Assembly (NCBI GenBank): GCA_033722375.1
Contig: JAWVZB010000020.1
Coordinates: 1 to 33,843, forward strand
Origin: JAWVZB01 sp033722375
Lineage (GTDB): Bacteria > Actinomycetota > Nitriliruptoria > Nitriliruptorales > Nitriliruptoraceae
Length of the DNA stretch: 33,843 nt
Direction: 5' to 3'
In this document: positions 14,962 to 23,606 of the stretch, one piece after another
Layout of the letters: each line of letters starts with the position of its first letter
Numbering within the stretch: position 1 is the stretch's first letter
Translations under genes and position numbers: made by a program
The notes under the pieces: model-generated
Databases searched by the model: none
What the model was told of the DNA's origin: nothing
The model's input: only the letters and a program-made list of their open reading frames with translations

Positions 14962-17763
14962 GTGGCCGATGCGGCGGACCACGGCCTCTTCGACCGACAG
15001 GACCCGTCAGACGACGCCGAGCTCGACGCGCGAGTCGATGAGCTGTTCACCAGTGCCATCGAGCGCCAGGTGGCCGAGCAGCGGAACCTCAACCGTCTAC
15101 TGAACGATCTGGAAGGCGCTGTCGCCGGCCTGAAGAGCCGCATGGACGAGCTCCAGGCGCAGCTCGCACGAGATGTCGGGCCGACCTCCGACCGGCTGGC
15201 GGCGATCGAACAGGCGGTGCGGACGGCCAGGGAGGCCACGGCGCAGCAGGTCGTCGCGTTGCGGGCCGAGTTCTCGGAGGCGCTCGCCGAGCTCCAGGAG
15301 CATGGGGCCGCCCGGGACCGGGACCTCGACGAACGGCTCGAGGATCTCTCCGTCGACGAACACACCGTCGCGGACCGGCTGGAGACGCTGAGCAGTCGTG
15401 TGGCTGCGGCTGTGGAGCGGCTGGATGCGCGTCAGGACGATGTCGGCAGCCGACTCGCCGACATGCGCAGCCGCCTCGAGACGCTCACCGTCGCGCTCGA
15501 GGAGGTGCAGGATCGTGTGGCGCCGGTCGGGGGGCAGCTCGACCAGGTGGCGTCGCAGGTCAGCACGGCGGTCGAGGAGGCGCTCGAGCAGCAGGCCGAG
15601 CGATCCGATGCGGTCGGCCGGTCGCTCGAGGAACGCGTCGATGCGCAGATCGCCTCGCTCCGAGCGGACCTCACCAGCCGTGTGACGACCGAGCTCGAGG
15701 GCCTGGAGGACCAGGTGGCCCGGCTCGCCCGCACGGCCTCCGGGCGTATCGATGCCATCGAAGGCCAGATCTCGGCGCTCACCGCTCGTGTCGCCCGTGA
15801 CATCGACGCACTCGGGTCGGCCACGGAGTCGGCAGGGGAGCAGGGCCGCCAGCTCCTCGCACAGGCTGCGGAGGACCTGCGATCCCAGGCCGAGCAGGAC
15901 CGCGAGCTGCTCGCCGCGGAGGTACGCGAGATCCGGGTGGCCCTGTCTCGAGCGGTCGACGATCTGCGCGTGCAGAGCGAACGTGAGCGCGAACAGCTCA
16001 CGTCGCAGGTGGGCGACGTCAACGAACAGCTGCGCGACACGGTCGCTCGCGGCCAGGACGAGCTGCGCGGCGAGGTCGCGCGGGGCCAGGAGGAGCTGCG
16101 GGACGAGCTGGGCCGCACCCAGGACGAGCTGCAGGTGGGCCTCGGGGAGCGGGTCGAGGGTCTGCAACGGCTCCTCGAACAGGGGCGCCAGACGCTCGAG
16201 AACGCCCTCGCGCAAGAGCAGGAGTCGCTGCGAGGTGAGCTCCGCCGGGGTCAGGAGCAGCAGCAGGCCGAGGTCGAGGGTCGGTTCGAGGTCCTCCAGC
16301 GCGACGTCGAGCAACAGCTCGACGACATCGGTGAGCGTGTGGTGGGTCAGGTGGGGGAGCAGTTCCAACGCTCCGCCGACCAGCTCGCCGAGCTGCTCGA
16401 GATGTTCCGGCGTCACGCCACTGGCGTGCGTGAGCGGCTCGACGACGCCGAGGAGCAGCGCGCCGTGGCACGCGTACGCCTCGACCTCCAGGTCGAGGAG
16501 CTGCGGGGGATCCTGCTCGCGCAGCAGGAGGCGATCCGTGCCGCAATCGGGGAACAGGAGGAACGGCTCGGTGACGCCGGCGCCCGCGTGGAGCGGGTGG
16601 CGCAGGAGCTGGCTGCGGCGCTCGGTCGCCGCATCGACACGCTCGAGGAGCTGGTGGATGCCGGAGCGGAGCGGGCGCTCACCCGGGACGAGCAGCTCCT
16701 CGGGTCGCTACGAGGGGTGGTCGAGGAGCAGGACGATCGGTTCGATCGCGCGCTCGAGGGGCAACGGGACACCGTGGCTGCGGAGCTCGACCGGTTCGCT
16801 GGCGACATGACCGACCGGGTCGAGGAGATGAGTGGGCTCGTCACGCAGGTCGCTAGGGAGATGACCGAACTCGGGTCGCTGTCGTCCGCGCTGACCGCAG
16901 CGCAGGAGGTCGATGCGGAGTCGCGCGCGGCCTTCCGGCAGGAGCTCACGGAGGCCCTGGAAACCGCCATCGACCGGGCCGTCTCCCGGCTCGAGTCCGC
17001 TGCTGCGGCCCGGGACAGCGACGTGGAGTCGCTCGAACGCCGTCTGGCCGCTCGGCTTGCGGAAGCGGTGACCGCGGGGTTCGACGACCGCGACGAGCAA
17101 CTCGAAGGGTCCCTCGCGGAGCTGCGCGAGGCGACGGCGACGGTGGTCGAGGACCAGCGCCGTGAGCTCCGCCGCCATGCCCGCGAGCTCGACCGCGCCG
17201 TGGAGAGCGCGCTCGCGGACCGGGCGGCGGTCGACGAGCTGCCGCGTCGGATCGCTGCGTTGGAGCGCAGCCTCACGACCTACGTGGAGACTTGGGGGCA
17301 ACGGCTCGTCGAGGAGCGGCGCGAGTTGCTCCGCGACCTCGTGGACCAGCTCATCGAGGGGCTCCCGAAGCGGGACCGCCGGAGGCTGGCCAGCGATCTG
17401 GCCCCGGCGCAGCAGCCAGCCCGCTCCACCGACCCAGCGCTGCCCACGACGGTGGCTGTCCGACGCCCGGGCGCGGCGGTGGCGCGGCCGGCCGCCGAGC
17501 CCGAACCGGAGCCCGAACCCCCGCCTCCGCCCGAGCCGGACTCGGAGCCCGAGGAGGATCGTGGCGGCCCACCCGCGTCGCCCACGCGCACGATGCGCGA
17601 GACGCTCGCCGAGATCCCCGGTGTGGGCCCGACCAAGCAGTCAGCCCTCATCGACACGTTCGGGGACCTCGACACGCTCCGTGCGGCGAGCCACGAGGAG
17701 CTCGTGGCGGTGCCGGGCATCGGATCAGCCCTGGCAGACGCCATCCGCGACGAGCTCGGCTGA
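14962..17763 (+). CDS. Giant coiled-coil protein with C-terminal helix-hairpin-helix domain
   Basis: I do not recognise a named family. The 933-residue product is almost wholly helical, Glu/Arg/Gln/Leu-rich, without Gly/Pro breaks or membrane segments to about residue 800. A run of near-exact 11-residue units covers about 351-493 (ARGQDELRGEV, ARGQEELRDEL, GRTQDELQVGL and so on), i.e. hendecad geometry. About 805-877 is a Pro/Glu-rich linker. Residues 878-933 hold two HhH motifs (IPGVGPTKQSALI and VPGIGSALADAI) of the kind that bind DNA non-specifically in RuvA, UvrC and ligases. GTG 14962 is chosen for GGAGGG 5 bases upstream. A cytoplasmic scaffold tied to DNA is the best inference. The closest analogies are Scy/FilP-like or SMC-like coiled coils, but no ATPase is present. 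Confidence 0.85.
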   Translation: MADAADHGLFDRQDPSDDAELDARVDELFTSAIERQVAEQRNLNRLLNDLEGAVAGLKSRMDELQAQLARDVGPTSDRLAAIEQAVRTAREATAQQVVALRAEFSEALAELQEHGAARDRDLDERLEDLSVDEHTVADRLETLSSRVAAAVERLDARQDDVGSRLADMRSRLETLTVALEEVQDRVAPVGGQLDQVASQVSTAVEEALEQQAERSDAVGRSLEERVDAQIASLRADLTSRVTTELEGLEDQVARLARTASGRIDAIEGQISALTARVARDIDALGSATESAGEQGRQLLAQAAEDLRSQAEQDRELLAAEVREIRVALSRAVDDLRVQSEREREQLTSQVGDVNEQLRDTVARGQDELRGEVARGQEELRDELGRTQDELQVGLGERVEGLQRLLEQGRQTLENALAQEQESLRGELRRGQEQQQAEVEGRFEVLQRDVEQQLDDIGERVVGQVGEQFQRSADQLAELLEMFRRHATGVRERLDDAEEQRAVARVRLDLQVEELRGILLAQQEAIRAAIGEQEERLGDAGARVERVAQELAAALGRRIDTLEELVDAGAERALTRDEQLLGSLRGVVEEQDDRFDRALEGQRDTVAAELDRFAGDMTDRVEEMSGLVTQVAREMTELGSLSSALTAAQEVDAESRAAFRQELTEALETAIDRAVSRLESAAAARDSDVESLERRLAARLAEAVTAGFDDRDEQLEGSLAELREATATVVEDQRRELRRHARELDRAVESALADRAAVDELPRRIAALERSLTTYVETWGQRLVEERRELLRDLVDQLIEGLPKRDRRRLASDLAPAQQPARSTDPALPTTVAVRRPGAAVARPAAEPEPEPEPPPPPEPDSEPEEDRGGPPASPTRTMRETLAEIPGVGPTKQSALIDTFGDLDTLRAASHEELVAVPGIGSALADAIRDELG

Positions 17764-17805
17764 CCTTTCCCACGACCACGGAGTGGGGTCGATCGGCCCT
17801 GCTGA

Positions 17806-17821
17806 CCACAACCGGTTGTGG
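17806..17821. promoter_or_regulatory. Perfect 16-bp palindrome, likely operator, upstream of whiB
   Basis: CCACAACCGGTTGTGG is an 8+8 perfect inverted repeat, 42 bp after the previous stop and 8 bp before the -35 of the candidate whiB promoter. There is no loop, so it is a poor terminator and a good dimer-binding site. The binding protein is unknown. Confidence 0.55.
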
Positions 17822-17829
17822 ATCTTCCC

Positions 17830-17858
17830 TTGACGGATGGGGTCTCGGTGAGGAGAAT
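17830..17858 (+). promoter_or_regulatory. Candidate whiB promoter
   Basis: TTGACG (17830-17835) and GAGAAT (17853-17858) with a 17-bp spacer fit a housekeeping-sigma promoter. The implied leader is ~75 bases long and contains the stem-loop at 17871-17916. Confidence 0.5.
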
Positions 17859-17870
17859 GACCCCGTTGTA

Positions 17871-17916
17871 GTTCCACCTCTGTACGAACAACGATGTACT
17901 TGGCCGAGGTGGGAAC
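17871..17916 (+). promoter_or_regulatory. Stem-loop in whiB leader
   Basis: GTTCCACCTC (17871-17880) pairs with GAGGTGGGAAC (17906-17916) with one bulged base; the 25-base loop contains two GTAC sites. It ends 8 bases before the SD region (GACGAGGAG, about 17925-17933), so folding could affect translation or transcript stability. Confidence 0.4.
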
Positions 17917-17938
17917 GTAGGGGAGACGAGGAGCGCCC

Positions 17939-18199
17939 GTGGCAGCCATCACCGAGCTCGATACGCAGCTGGACCTCGATGGTGAGGAGTGGATGCAGGA
18001 CGCGAAGTGCCTCGATGCCGACCCTGAAGCCTTCTTCCCCGAGAAGGGCGGCTCGACGCGGGAGGCGAAGCGGATCTGCGCCGCTTGCCCGGTTCGCGAG
18101 GAATGCCTGGAGTACGCGCTCGGCAACGAGGAGCGCTTCGGGATCTGGGGAGGGCTGTCCGAGCGCGAGCGGCGCCGGCTGCGCAAGAAGGCGTCCTAG
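17939..18199 (+). CDS. whiB: WhiB-family iron-sulfur transcription regulator, WhiB2/WhmD-like
   Basis: This 86-residue protein carries the four cluster-binding Cys C24, C47, C50 and C56 (C-X22-C-X2-C-X5-C) and the GIWGG turn (68-72), followed by a basic tail (SERERRRLRKK). The text DPEAFFPEKGGSTREAKRIC matches the WhiB/WhiB2(WhmD) subgroup, which binds the primary sigma factor and controls septation and sporulation genes. GTG 17939 has GACGAGGAG upstream. The gene sits beside F420 and mannose genes as whiB2 does in mycobacteria. A palindrome and leader hairpin precede it. Confidence 0.95.
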   Translation: MAAITELDTQLDLDGEEWMQDAKCLDADPEAFFPEKGGSTREAKRICAACPVREECLEYALGNEERFGIWGGLSERERRRLRKKAS

Positions 18200-18283
18200 C
18201 GCCTCGGACCACCTCGGACACCGCGGAGACCGTCGCGTGCGCTCAGCGCGCGAGATCGCGCAGGGTCGGATGCAGGGCCCCTG

Positions 18284-18292
18284 TGGTACGGT
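18284..18292 (+). promoter_or_regulatory. Candidate extended -10 before the GT2/membrane gene
   Basis: TGGTACGGT fits the extended -10 pattern TGnTAnnnT. No matching -35 is visible. It is in the 190-bp gap between whiB and the next gene, which otherwise shows only GC-rich sequence. Confidence 0.25.
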
Positions 18293-18389
18293 CCGCGGCC
18301 GCCCGTCGGCGGCCTGCCACCTCTCGATAGCCCCGCGGGTGTGAACCGTCGATCGACGGTGGACGATCCCGCCAGGAGGCCTCGAGGAA

Positions 18390-21300
18390 GTGGTCGACGA
18401 CAGACCCGACGGGCGGGTCCTCGCGATCCTCGTCACCCGCGATGGGGAGCAGTGGCTCGGCGATGCGCTCGCTGGCCTCGCTGCCCAGGACCATCCCGAC
18501 CTCGAGATCATCGCCGTCGACAACGGCTCCGAGGACGGCTCGAGGCGGGTCCTCATCGACGAGCTCGGACCGGACCGGGTGCTCGTCGCTGAACGCGACC
18601 TCGGCTTCGGGGCAGCGGTTTCGATGGCTCTCGACGCGGCACCCTCGGAACCGGGAGACCTCGTCCTGCTGGTCCACGACGACCTCGTCCTCGAGCCGGG
18701 CACCCTCTCGACGCTCGTGCGGGAGCTATCGGCCGACGACCGCTTGGCGATCGTCGGCCCCAAGCTCGTCGAGTACGACTCGCCGGCACGGCTCCAGAAC
18801 GTCGGCATGACCGTCGATCTCACGGGCCGCGCCGAGTCCGGTCTCGAATCGGACGAGCTCGATCAGGGGCAGCGTGACCACCGACGGCGGTCGCTGTACG
18901 TGTCGACCGCCGGGATGCTCGTTGACCGCAGCGTGTTCGACGAGCTCGGTCGCTTCGACCGGCGCTACCACCTCTTCCGAGACGACCTCGACCTCTGTTG
19001 GCGTGCCTGGCTCGCGGGCTACGACGTCGAGGTCGTGCCGGAGGCGGTCGGCCGGCACGTGGCAGCCGCGGCGAACTACGAGCGGCTCGGACAGACCGCA
19101 TTCCTCGGGCCCCGCTACTTCGCGGAGCGCAACACCCTGGCCACGCTGCTGAAGAACTACAGCGGAGCTCGGCTGCTCTACCTGGTTCCGGCGTTCTTCG
19201 TGGTGGGTGTGGCCAAGGTCGCGGGCTTCATCGCGACTCGGCGACTCGGTGACGCCTGGCAGACCGTGCGGGCGTGGTTGTGGAACGGCTGGCACCTCCC
19301 GCGGACCTGGCGCCTCCGTCGCGGGGTGCAGGCACGTCGTGAACGCACGGACGGTGAGCTGCGACCGCTCTTCGGCCGCGTGGCGCCCCGTGTCCGGGCG
19401 TACGCCGAAGCCATGGTGGATTGGCTGGCTGGCGGCGAGCCCGATTTCGACGAAGTGGCACCGGTGGCGGAGGCCGAGCCGGAGACCGCCACCGCGCGGG
19501 TCGTGGCCTTCACCCGCCGTCGACCGGTCGTGGTGGTCGCCATCGCCCTCCTCGTGCTCGGGATCGTCGGCGCTCTGCCCCTCCTGGTCTCGGGGACCCT
19601 GCGGGGTGGCGAACTGGCCCCGTGGCCGGACGACGCCGGTGTCATGCTCGAGAGCTACGTCTCGTCCTGGCACGACGTCGGTGGCTTCTCGACCGCGGCG
19701 GCTCCGTCGCCGGCCCAGGCGATCCTCGGGGCGCTCTCGGTGATCTCGTTCGGCAGTGGCTGGCTGGCGTCGCGGTTGCTCGTTCTCGGCGCGCTCCCGC
19801 TCGCGTGGCTCCTGTCGCTCCGGGCGGCACGGGTGGTCACCCCCCGACAGGTGCCGCGGCTGGCGGCGGCGACGCTCTACGCCCTGTCGCCGCCGGCACT
19901 CGCAGCGGTGACCACGGGCCGGGTGGGCACGATCGTCGCCGTGGTCGCCCTCCCTGCTGTCGTGACCACGGGCGCGACTGTCCTCGACCCACACGCCCCG
20001 ACCGCGAACGCATGGCGGGCGACCGCGGGCCTGACACTCGTGGCAGCCACGCTGGTCGCTTTCGTGCCGAGCTCGATCGTCATCCTCGTGGCTGCCGCCC
20101 TCGTCGCCGTCGCCGCTGTCGGAGGAGCCGACCTGCCAGCCGACCGCAAGCGTGCGGTGGCGGTGCGGGTGATCTGGGCGGTCCTCGGGATGGTGTTCCT
20201 GCTCCTCCCATGGTCGTTCACCTTGTTGACCGGTGGCGTCGAGGTGGCGGCCGGCTCGGGCGCCGCCGCCCAGCCCTTCTGGCGATGGTTGCTGCTGGCG
20301 CCCGAGCTGCCAGGCTTCGCCGGGATCGTGGCCGGCGGGGGGCTGGTCGTGGCGGGGGTTCTCGGCCTGGTCTTCGGCGCCGCGCGGAGACCAGCGTTCG
20401 TCGCGGGGGTGTGGGCGGTCGCGCTCGCGGGGGTGTACGTGTCCTGGGCGCTGGCGCGGATGGGCGACCAGGCGTGGGTCTGGGCGGCGGCTCCGTTGCT
20501 GTTGACAGCGGGGGCGTTCGCGCTGCTGCTCGCGGTGGCCCTCGCCGCCGCCAGCACCCAGCTCGGCCAGCATGCCTTCGGATGGCGTCAGCTCGTGGCC
20601 GTGGCCACCTCGGCACTGGTCGCGGCGGGAGTCGTCGCGTCTTCGGCGTACCTGCTCGGTGATCCGTGGGTGGGCTACACGGTGGATGACCCGCCCATCC
20701 CGAGCTTCATCGCCACCGAGACGGGGGACGTGGGCCCGTTCCGGGTCCTGGCGATCGTCCAACAGGACGGAGCGGTCTCCTGGGATCTCGTCGGTCCTGA
20801 GGGGCCCACGATGGCGGCCTACGGCGTTCCGCGGTCCGAGGTGCTCAGGCAGGTGGTCGGGGGAGCGGTCACGGATCTGGTCGGGCGGGTCGATCCCGGC
20901 GCGGCCGGCCAGCTCGCCCTGGCGAATGTGCGCTACGTGGTCGTCCCGGCCGTGGGCGACTCCGAACAGCTCCGGGCTGCACTCGACGATCAACTGGATC
21001 TCGAACCGCTGCCCGTGGCCGAGGGCCGCCTGTACCGCGTGGAGGGGTGGTTGCCCCGGGCATCGTTCCTTCCCCGCGATCTCGCCGCCCGGGTGGATCA
21101 GCGGCAGGAGGCCGTCGGTGGTGGCTACGTCGCCTTCGAGCGCGTCGACGCTGGCCACTACCGCGGGGCGGCGCCGGGGCCGGGCTCGGTCTTCGTGGCC
21201 GCGCCGGCGGACAACGGCTGGGAGGCGGTGGCCGACGGAACGGCGCTGGAGGCGACCTCGACCCTCGGGCTGATGCGGTTCGACGTGGAGACGCCGGCGT

Positions 21301-21428
21301 CGGAGGTCACCGTCGAACATGCGCGCCAGCCGACCCGGACCGCCCTCGTCGGCCTCCAGGTCTTCGGCGTGCTCGTGGCGATCTCGCTGATGCTGCGTCC
21401 CCCCCGGTTCGCAGAGGAGCGGCCATGA
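18390..21428 (+). CDS. GT2 glycosyltransferase fused to polytopic membrane and C-terminal extracytoplasmic domains
   Basis: The 1012-residue protein begins with a GT-A domain (about 8-240): LAILVTRDGEQWL, IAVDNGSEDGS (41-51), LVHDD (94-98, DXD variant) and FRDDLDLCWR (195-204). One membrane helix follows at about 258-282. After a basic/acidic linker (300-375) comes a hydrophobic domain of roughly ten helices to about 755, then a soluble domain (756-983) and a last helix at about 985-1001. AGGAGG (18374-18379) precedes GTG 18390. Such fusions lie next to whiB and DUF5719 genes in actinobacteria. A role in making or exporting a wall glycan is likely; the sugar is unknown. The ATGA overlap with the next gene suggests the two act together. 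Confidence 0.85.
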   Translation: MVDDRPDGRVLAILVTRDGEQWLGDALAGLAAQDHPDLEIIAVDNGSEDGSRRVLIDELGPDRVLVAERDLGFGAAVSMALDAAPSEPGDLVLLVHDDLVLEPGTLSTLVRELSADDRLAIVGPKLVEYDSPARLQNVGMTVDLTGRAESGLESDELDQGQRDHRRRSLYVSTAGMLVDRSVFDELGRFDRRYHLFRDDLDLCWRAWLAGYDVEVVPEAVGRHVAAAANYERLGQTAFLGPRYFAERNTLATLLKNYSGARLLYLVPAFFVVGVAKVAGFIATRRLGDAWQTVRAWLWNGWHLPRTWRLRRGVQARRERTDGELRPLFGRVAPRVRAYAEAMVDWLAGGEPDFDEVAPVAEAEPETATARVVAFTRRRPVVVVAIALLVLGIVGALPLLVSGTLRGGELAPWPDDAGVMLESYVSSWHDVGGFSTAAAPSPAQAILGALSVISFGSGWLASRLLVLGALPLAWLLSLRAARVVTPRQVPRLAAATLYALSPPALAAVTTGRVGTIVAVVALPAVVTTGATVLDPHAPTANAWRATAGLTLVAATLVAFVPSSIVILVAAALVAVAAVGGADLPADRKRAVAVRVIWAVLGMVFLLLPWSFTLLTGGVEVAAGSGAAAQPFWRWLLLAPELPGFAGIVAGGGLVVAGVLGLVFGAARRPAFVAGVWAVALAGVYVSWALARMGDQAWVWAAAPLLLTAGAFALLLAVALAAASTQLGQHAFGWRQLVAVATSALVAAGVVASSAYLLGDPWVGYTVDDPPIPSFIATETGDVGPFRVLAIVQQDGAVSWDLVGPEGPTMAAYGVPRSEVLRQVVGGAVTDLVGRVDPGAAGQLALANVRYVVVPAVGDSEQLRAALDDQLDLEPLPVAEGRLYRVEGWLPRASFLPRDLAARVDQRQEAVGGGYVAFERVDAGHYRGAAPGPGSVFVAAPADNGWEAVADGTALEATSTLGLMRFDVETPASEVTVEHARQPTRTALVGLQVFGVLVAISLMLRPPRFAEERP

Positions 21429-23092
21429 GAGCGACGGTCAGCGTCGTCATGGGTGTGGTCGTCGTCGGCCTCGTCGTGCTCGGCTTCGTGCTCGACAACG
21501 TGGTGCCGACGTCCGCGTCGGAGGACGGTGGGCAACCAGCGGCGGCCGCCACGTCGGGCGCCTGGGTCTGTTCGGCCGGCAACACGGTGGGTGACTCCAG
21601 ACTCGAGCTGATCGCGGCTGCTCCCCCCGACGACGGTGGGGAGGCGTCGACGCTGCGGGTCATCCCGTTCGGGAGTGGTCGCATCCTCGAACGCGCCCCG
21701 CAACAGGTGTTCCCGAGGAGTGCGATCAGCATCCAGGCAGAGTCGGGCCGGTCGGACCTGGCCGTGATGACGCGCTGGTGGGACGTGCCAGCCGCCGTCA
21801 CCCGCGTCTGGCACGTGGCGACCCAAGGCGCCCCGAACGGTCTGGTAGCGGGACCTTGCCAGCAGCGTCCCGCCGAGCGTTGGATCGTGCCGGGAGTGGC
21901 GACCGCCGGTGGGGCGCAGTCGAGCGTCGTTATCGCGAACCCCTTCACGTCGGCGGCGAGCGTCGCGATCGACCTCACCACGCCGGATGGCGTCGTGTCC
22001 CCCAAGCGTCTCGAGAACGTCGTGGTGCCCGAACGGTCGACGGTCAGCATCTCCCTGAACGAGCACGTCCCTGAGCAGCCCGACGTCGGTGTCATCGTTC
22101 GAACCCGCTCGGGACGGGTGTTCGTGGAAGCGGTGCAGACCTTCGACGCCGCCATCGGTGGGATCGAGGGGACCTCGCTGGCCGCGGCGGCCGCACAGCC
22201 GGCCGAGACCTGGACGATCCCGTCCGTGGAGCTCGGCGGCGAGGCCAGTAGCTGGCTCTGGGTGACCAACCCCTCCGACGAGCCGGCGGCGCTGCTCCTG
22301 GCACTGCACACCCGCGAAGGAGGACTCGTGCCCGAGGGGCTCGAGGAGATCATCATCGACCCCGGGGTCACCCGACGGGTGGATCTGGTCGGCCTGGTCG
22401 GGGAGCCCATCCCGTCCGCCCCGGCCGAGGAGGGCACCGAGACCGCGCCCGAAGACGGGACCGAAGCCGCGACCGAAACTCCGACCGAAGACCCGACCGA
22501 GGTACCGACCGAGACGGCGGTGCCGACCCAGGCGGGAGTCACCGTCTCCTCGGACAACGGCGTACCGGTGGTGGTGTCCGGCGTGACCCAGTACCGGAGC
22601 GACCGCGAGGAACGCACCGGGATCACGGTCGCCCTGGGCACGCCGGAGCTCGACGCGAGCTGGATCCTCTCGCCGGGGATCGTCGCCGACCGGACGCTCG
22701 TCGACCTTGTGAACCCGTCGGCGGAAGCGGCGGTGGTCGACGTGTCGGTGTGGGGCGGGGCGGGGTTCGCGCGCCCCGAGGGGCTCACCGGGCTACGGGT
22801 ACCCCCCGGCGGCAGCCTGGTCGTCGAGCTCGATACGACCGGGATGCCGGGGCCTCTGACCATCTTCGCCACCGCCACCGAGGGGCAGGTGGCCGCGGGG
22901 GTCCGCAGCTTCGAGCTCGAAGGTCGGCGGAACGCGGTCGCGTTCGTCGGCATCCCGTCCTCGGTGTTCGAGGTGGCCGCGGGCGCCCCGACCGCGGAGC
23001 TGGCCCCCGACCTGCCCACGAGACTGGGGACGCGGCTCGGTCCGAGCCCACCCAGTGATCCGCTGCTGCGCGAGGACGCCACGGCGCCGTGA
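21425..23092 (+). CDS. DUF5719 secreted/membrane-anchored protein
   Basis: The 555-residue protein has an N-terminal signal anchor (about 4-25) and a large beta-rich extracytoplasmic part built of repeated similar modules. Phrases such as WIVPGVATAGGAQSSVVIANPF, WTIPSVELGGEASSWLWVTNP and WILSPGIVADRTLVDLVNP recur at roughly 100-200-residue steps, so three or so homologous beta domains are likely. Between modules two and three is a Thr/Glu/Pro tract (about 338-372) coded by degenerate repeats of 'ccgaccga'-like sequence. The function is unknown. The start ATG overlaps the preceding stop. The end lies 3 bp from the convergent metallopeptidase gene. Confidence 0.78.
   Translation: MRATVSVVMGVVVVGLVVLGFVLDNVVPTSASEDGGQPAAAATSGAWVCSAGNTVGDSRLELIAAAPPDDGGEASTLRVIPFGSGRILERAPQQVFPRSAISIQAESGRSDLAVMTRWWDVPAAVTRVWHVATQGAPNGLVAGPCQQRPAERWIVPGVATAGGAQSSVVIANPFTSAASVAIDLTTPDGVVSPKRLENVVVPERSTVSISLNEHVPEQPDVGVIVRTRSGRVFVEAVQTFDAAIGGIEGTSLAAAAAQPAETWTIPSVELGGEASSWLWVTNPSDEPAALLLALHTREGGLVPEGLEEIIIDPGVTRRVDLVGLVGEPIPSAPAEEGTETAPEDGTEAATETPTEDPTEVPTETAVPTQAGVTVSSDNGVPVVVSGVTQYRSDREERTGITVALGTPELDASWILSPGIVADRTLVDLVNPSAEAAVVDVSVWGGAGFARPEGLTGLRVPPGGSLVVELDTTGMPGPLTIFATATEGQVAAGVRSFELEGRRNAVAFVGIPSSVFEVAAGAPTAELAPDLPTRLGTRLGPSPPSDPLLREDATAP
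22437..22532 (+). repeat. Degenerate Thr-Glu-Pro coding repeat
   Basis: Repeated ACCGA(A/G) units code for a TE/TP-rich linker inside the DUF5719 protein (TETAPEDGTEAATETPTEDP and following). It is a likely site of length variation by slippage. Confidence 0.6.
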
Positions 23093-23095
23093 GCG

Positions 23096-23506
23096 TCAGC
23101 CCCACCCGAGCTCGTCGAGGCGGTCGTCGTCGATCCCGAAGTGGTGTGCGATCTCGTGCACGATGGTGTCGGCCACGACACGGACGAGCTCGTCCTTGGT
23201 GCGTGCCCGCAACTCGAGCGGGCGGCGGAAGAGCGTGATGCGGTCAGGCAGCAGCGGTGCCTCGAAGCGTTCCGGACGGGGAACGCCCTCGTAGAGCCCC
23301 AGCAGGACGCCTTCGCCCGCATCGGGCACGTCCTCGACGACGATCGCGAGGTTGTCCACCTGCGCCAGGAGCCCGGGCGGGACGGCTGCCATGGCGTCGT
23401 CGGCGATCCGGTCGAAGCGGTCGCGGGATCGGGCCCGGTAGCCGTCCACGGGGCGCCGGTGGCGGTCGACCGGTGTCGTGCGGTGTCGGCGGTGTCTGTC
23501 GCGCAT
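23096..23506 (-). CDS. Zincin-like metallopeptidase family protein
   Basis: This 136-residue protein ends in VHEIAHHFGIDDDRLDELG with HExxH at 117-121 and a downstream Gly-Ile-Asp-Asp, the signature of the small Zincin_1-type metallopeptidases. Leu/Pro-rich LLGLYEGVPRPERF and LPDRITLFRRPLE are also typical. The first ~30 residues are Arg/His-rich. ATG 23506 gives the usual length; a longer reading frame to 23641 has no conservation-like features. Substrates are unknown. In actinobacteria it sits beside DUF3499 and PMM genes, as here. It converges on the DUF5719 gene with 3 bp between stops. Confidence 0.82.
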   Translation of the reverse strand: MRDRHRRHRTTPVDRHRRPVDGYRARSRDRFDRIADDAMAAVPPGLLAQVDNLAIVVEDVPDAGEGVLLGLYEGVPRPERFEAPLLPDRITLFRRPLELRARTKDELVRVVADTIVHEIAHHFGIDDDRLDELGWG

Positions 23507-23606
23507 CTCGGCGACCGTACCGGGCGCGCCGAGCGAGGGCGGGCACCTGTCAGGTTCTCCCAGTGCGGTCGGCGGACTTCCACCAGTTCCTTCCAGGTGG
23601 TTGCGT

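Noticed and set aside
18726..21320. 864-codon minus-strand frame opposite the GT2/membrane gene
   Set aside because: Charged, domainless antisense frame caused by GC-rich third positions.
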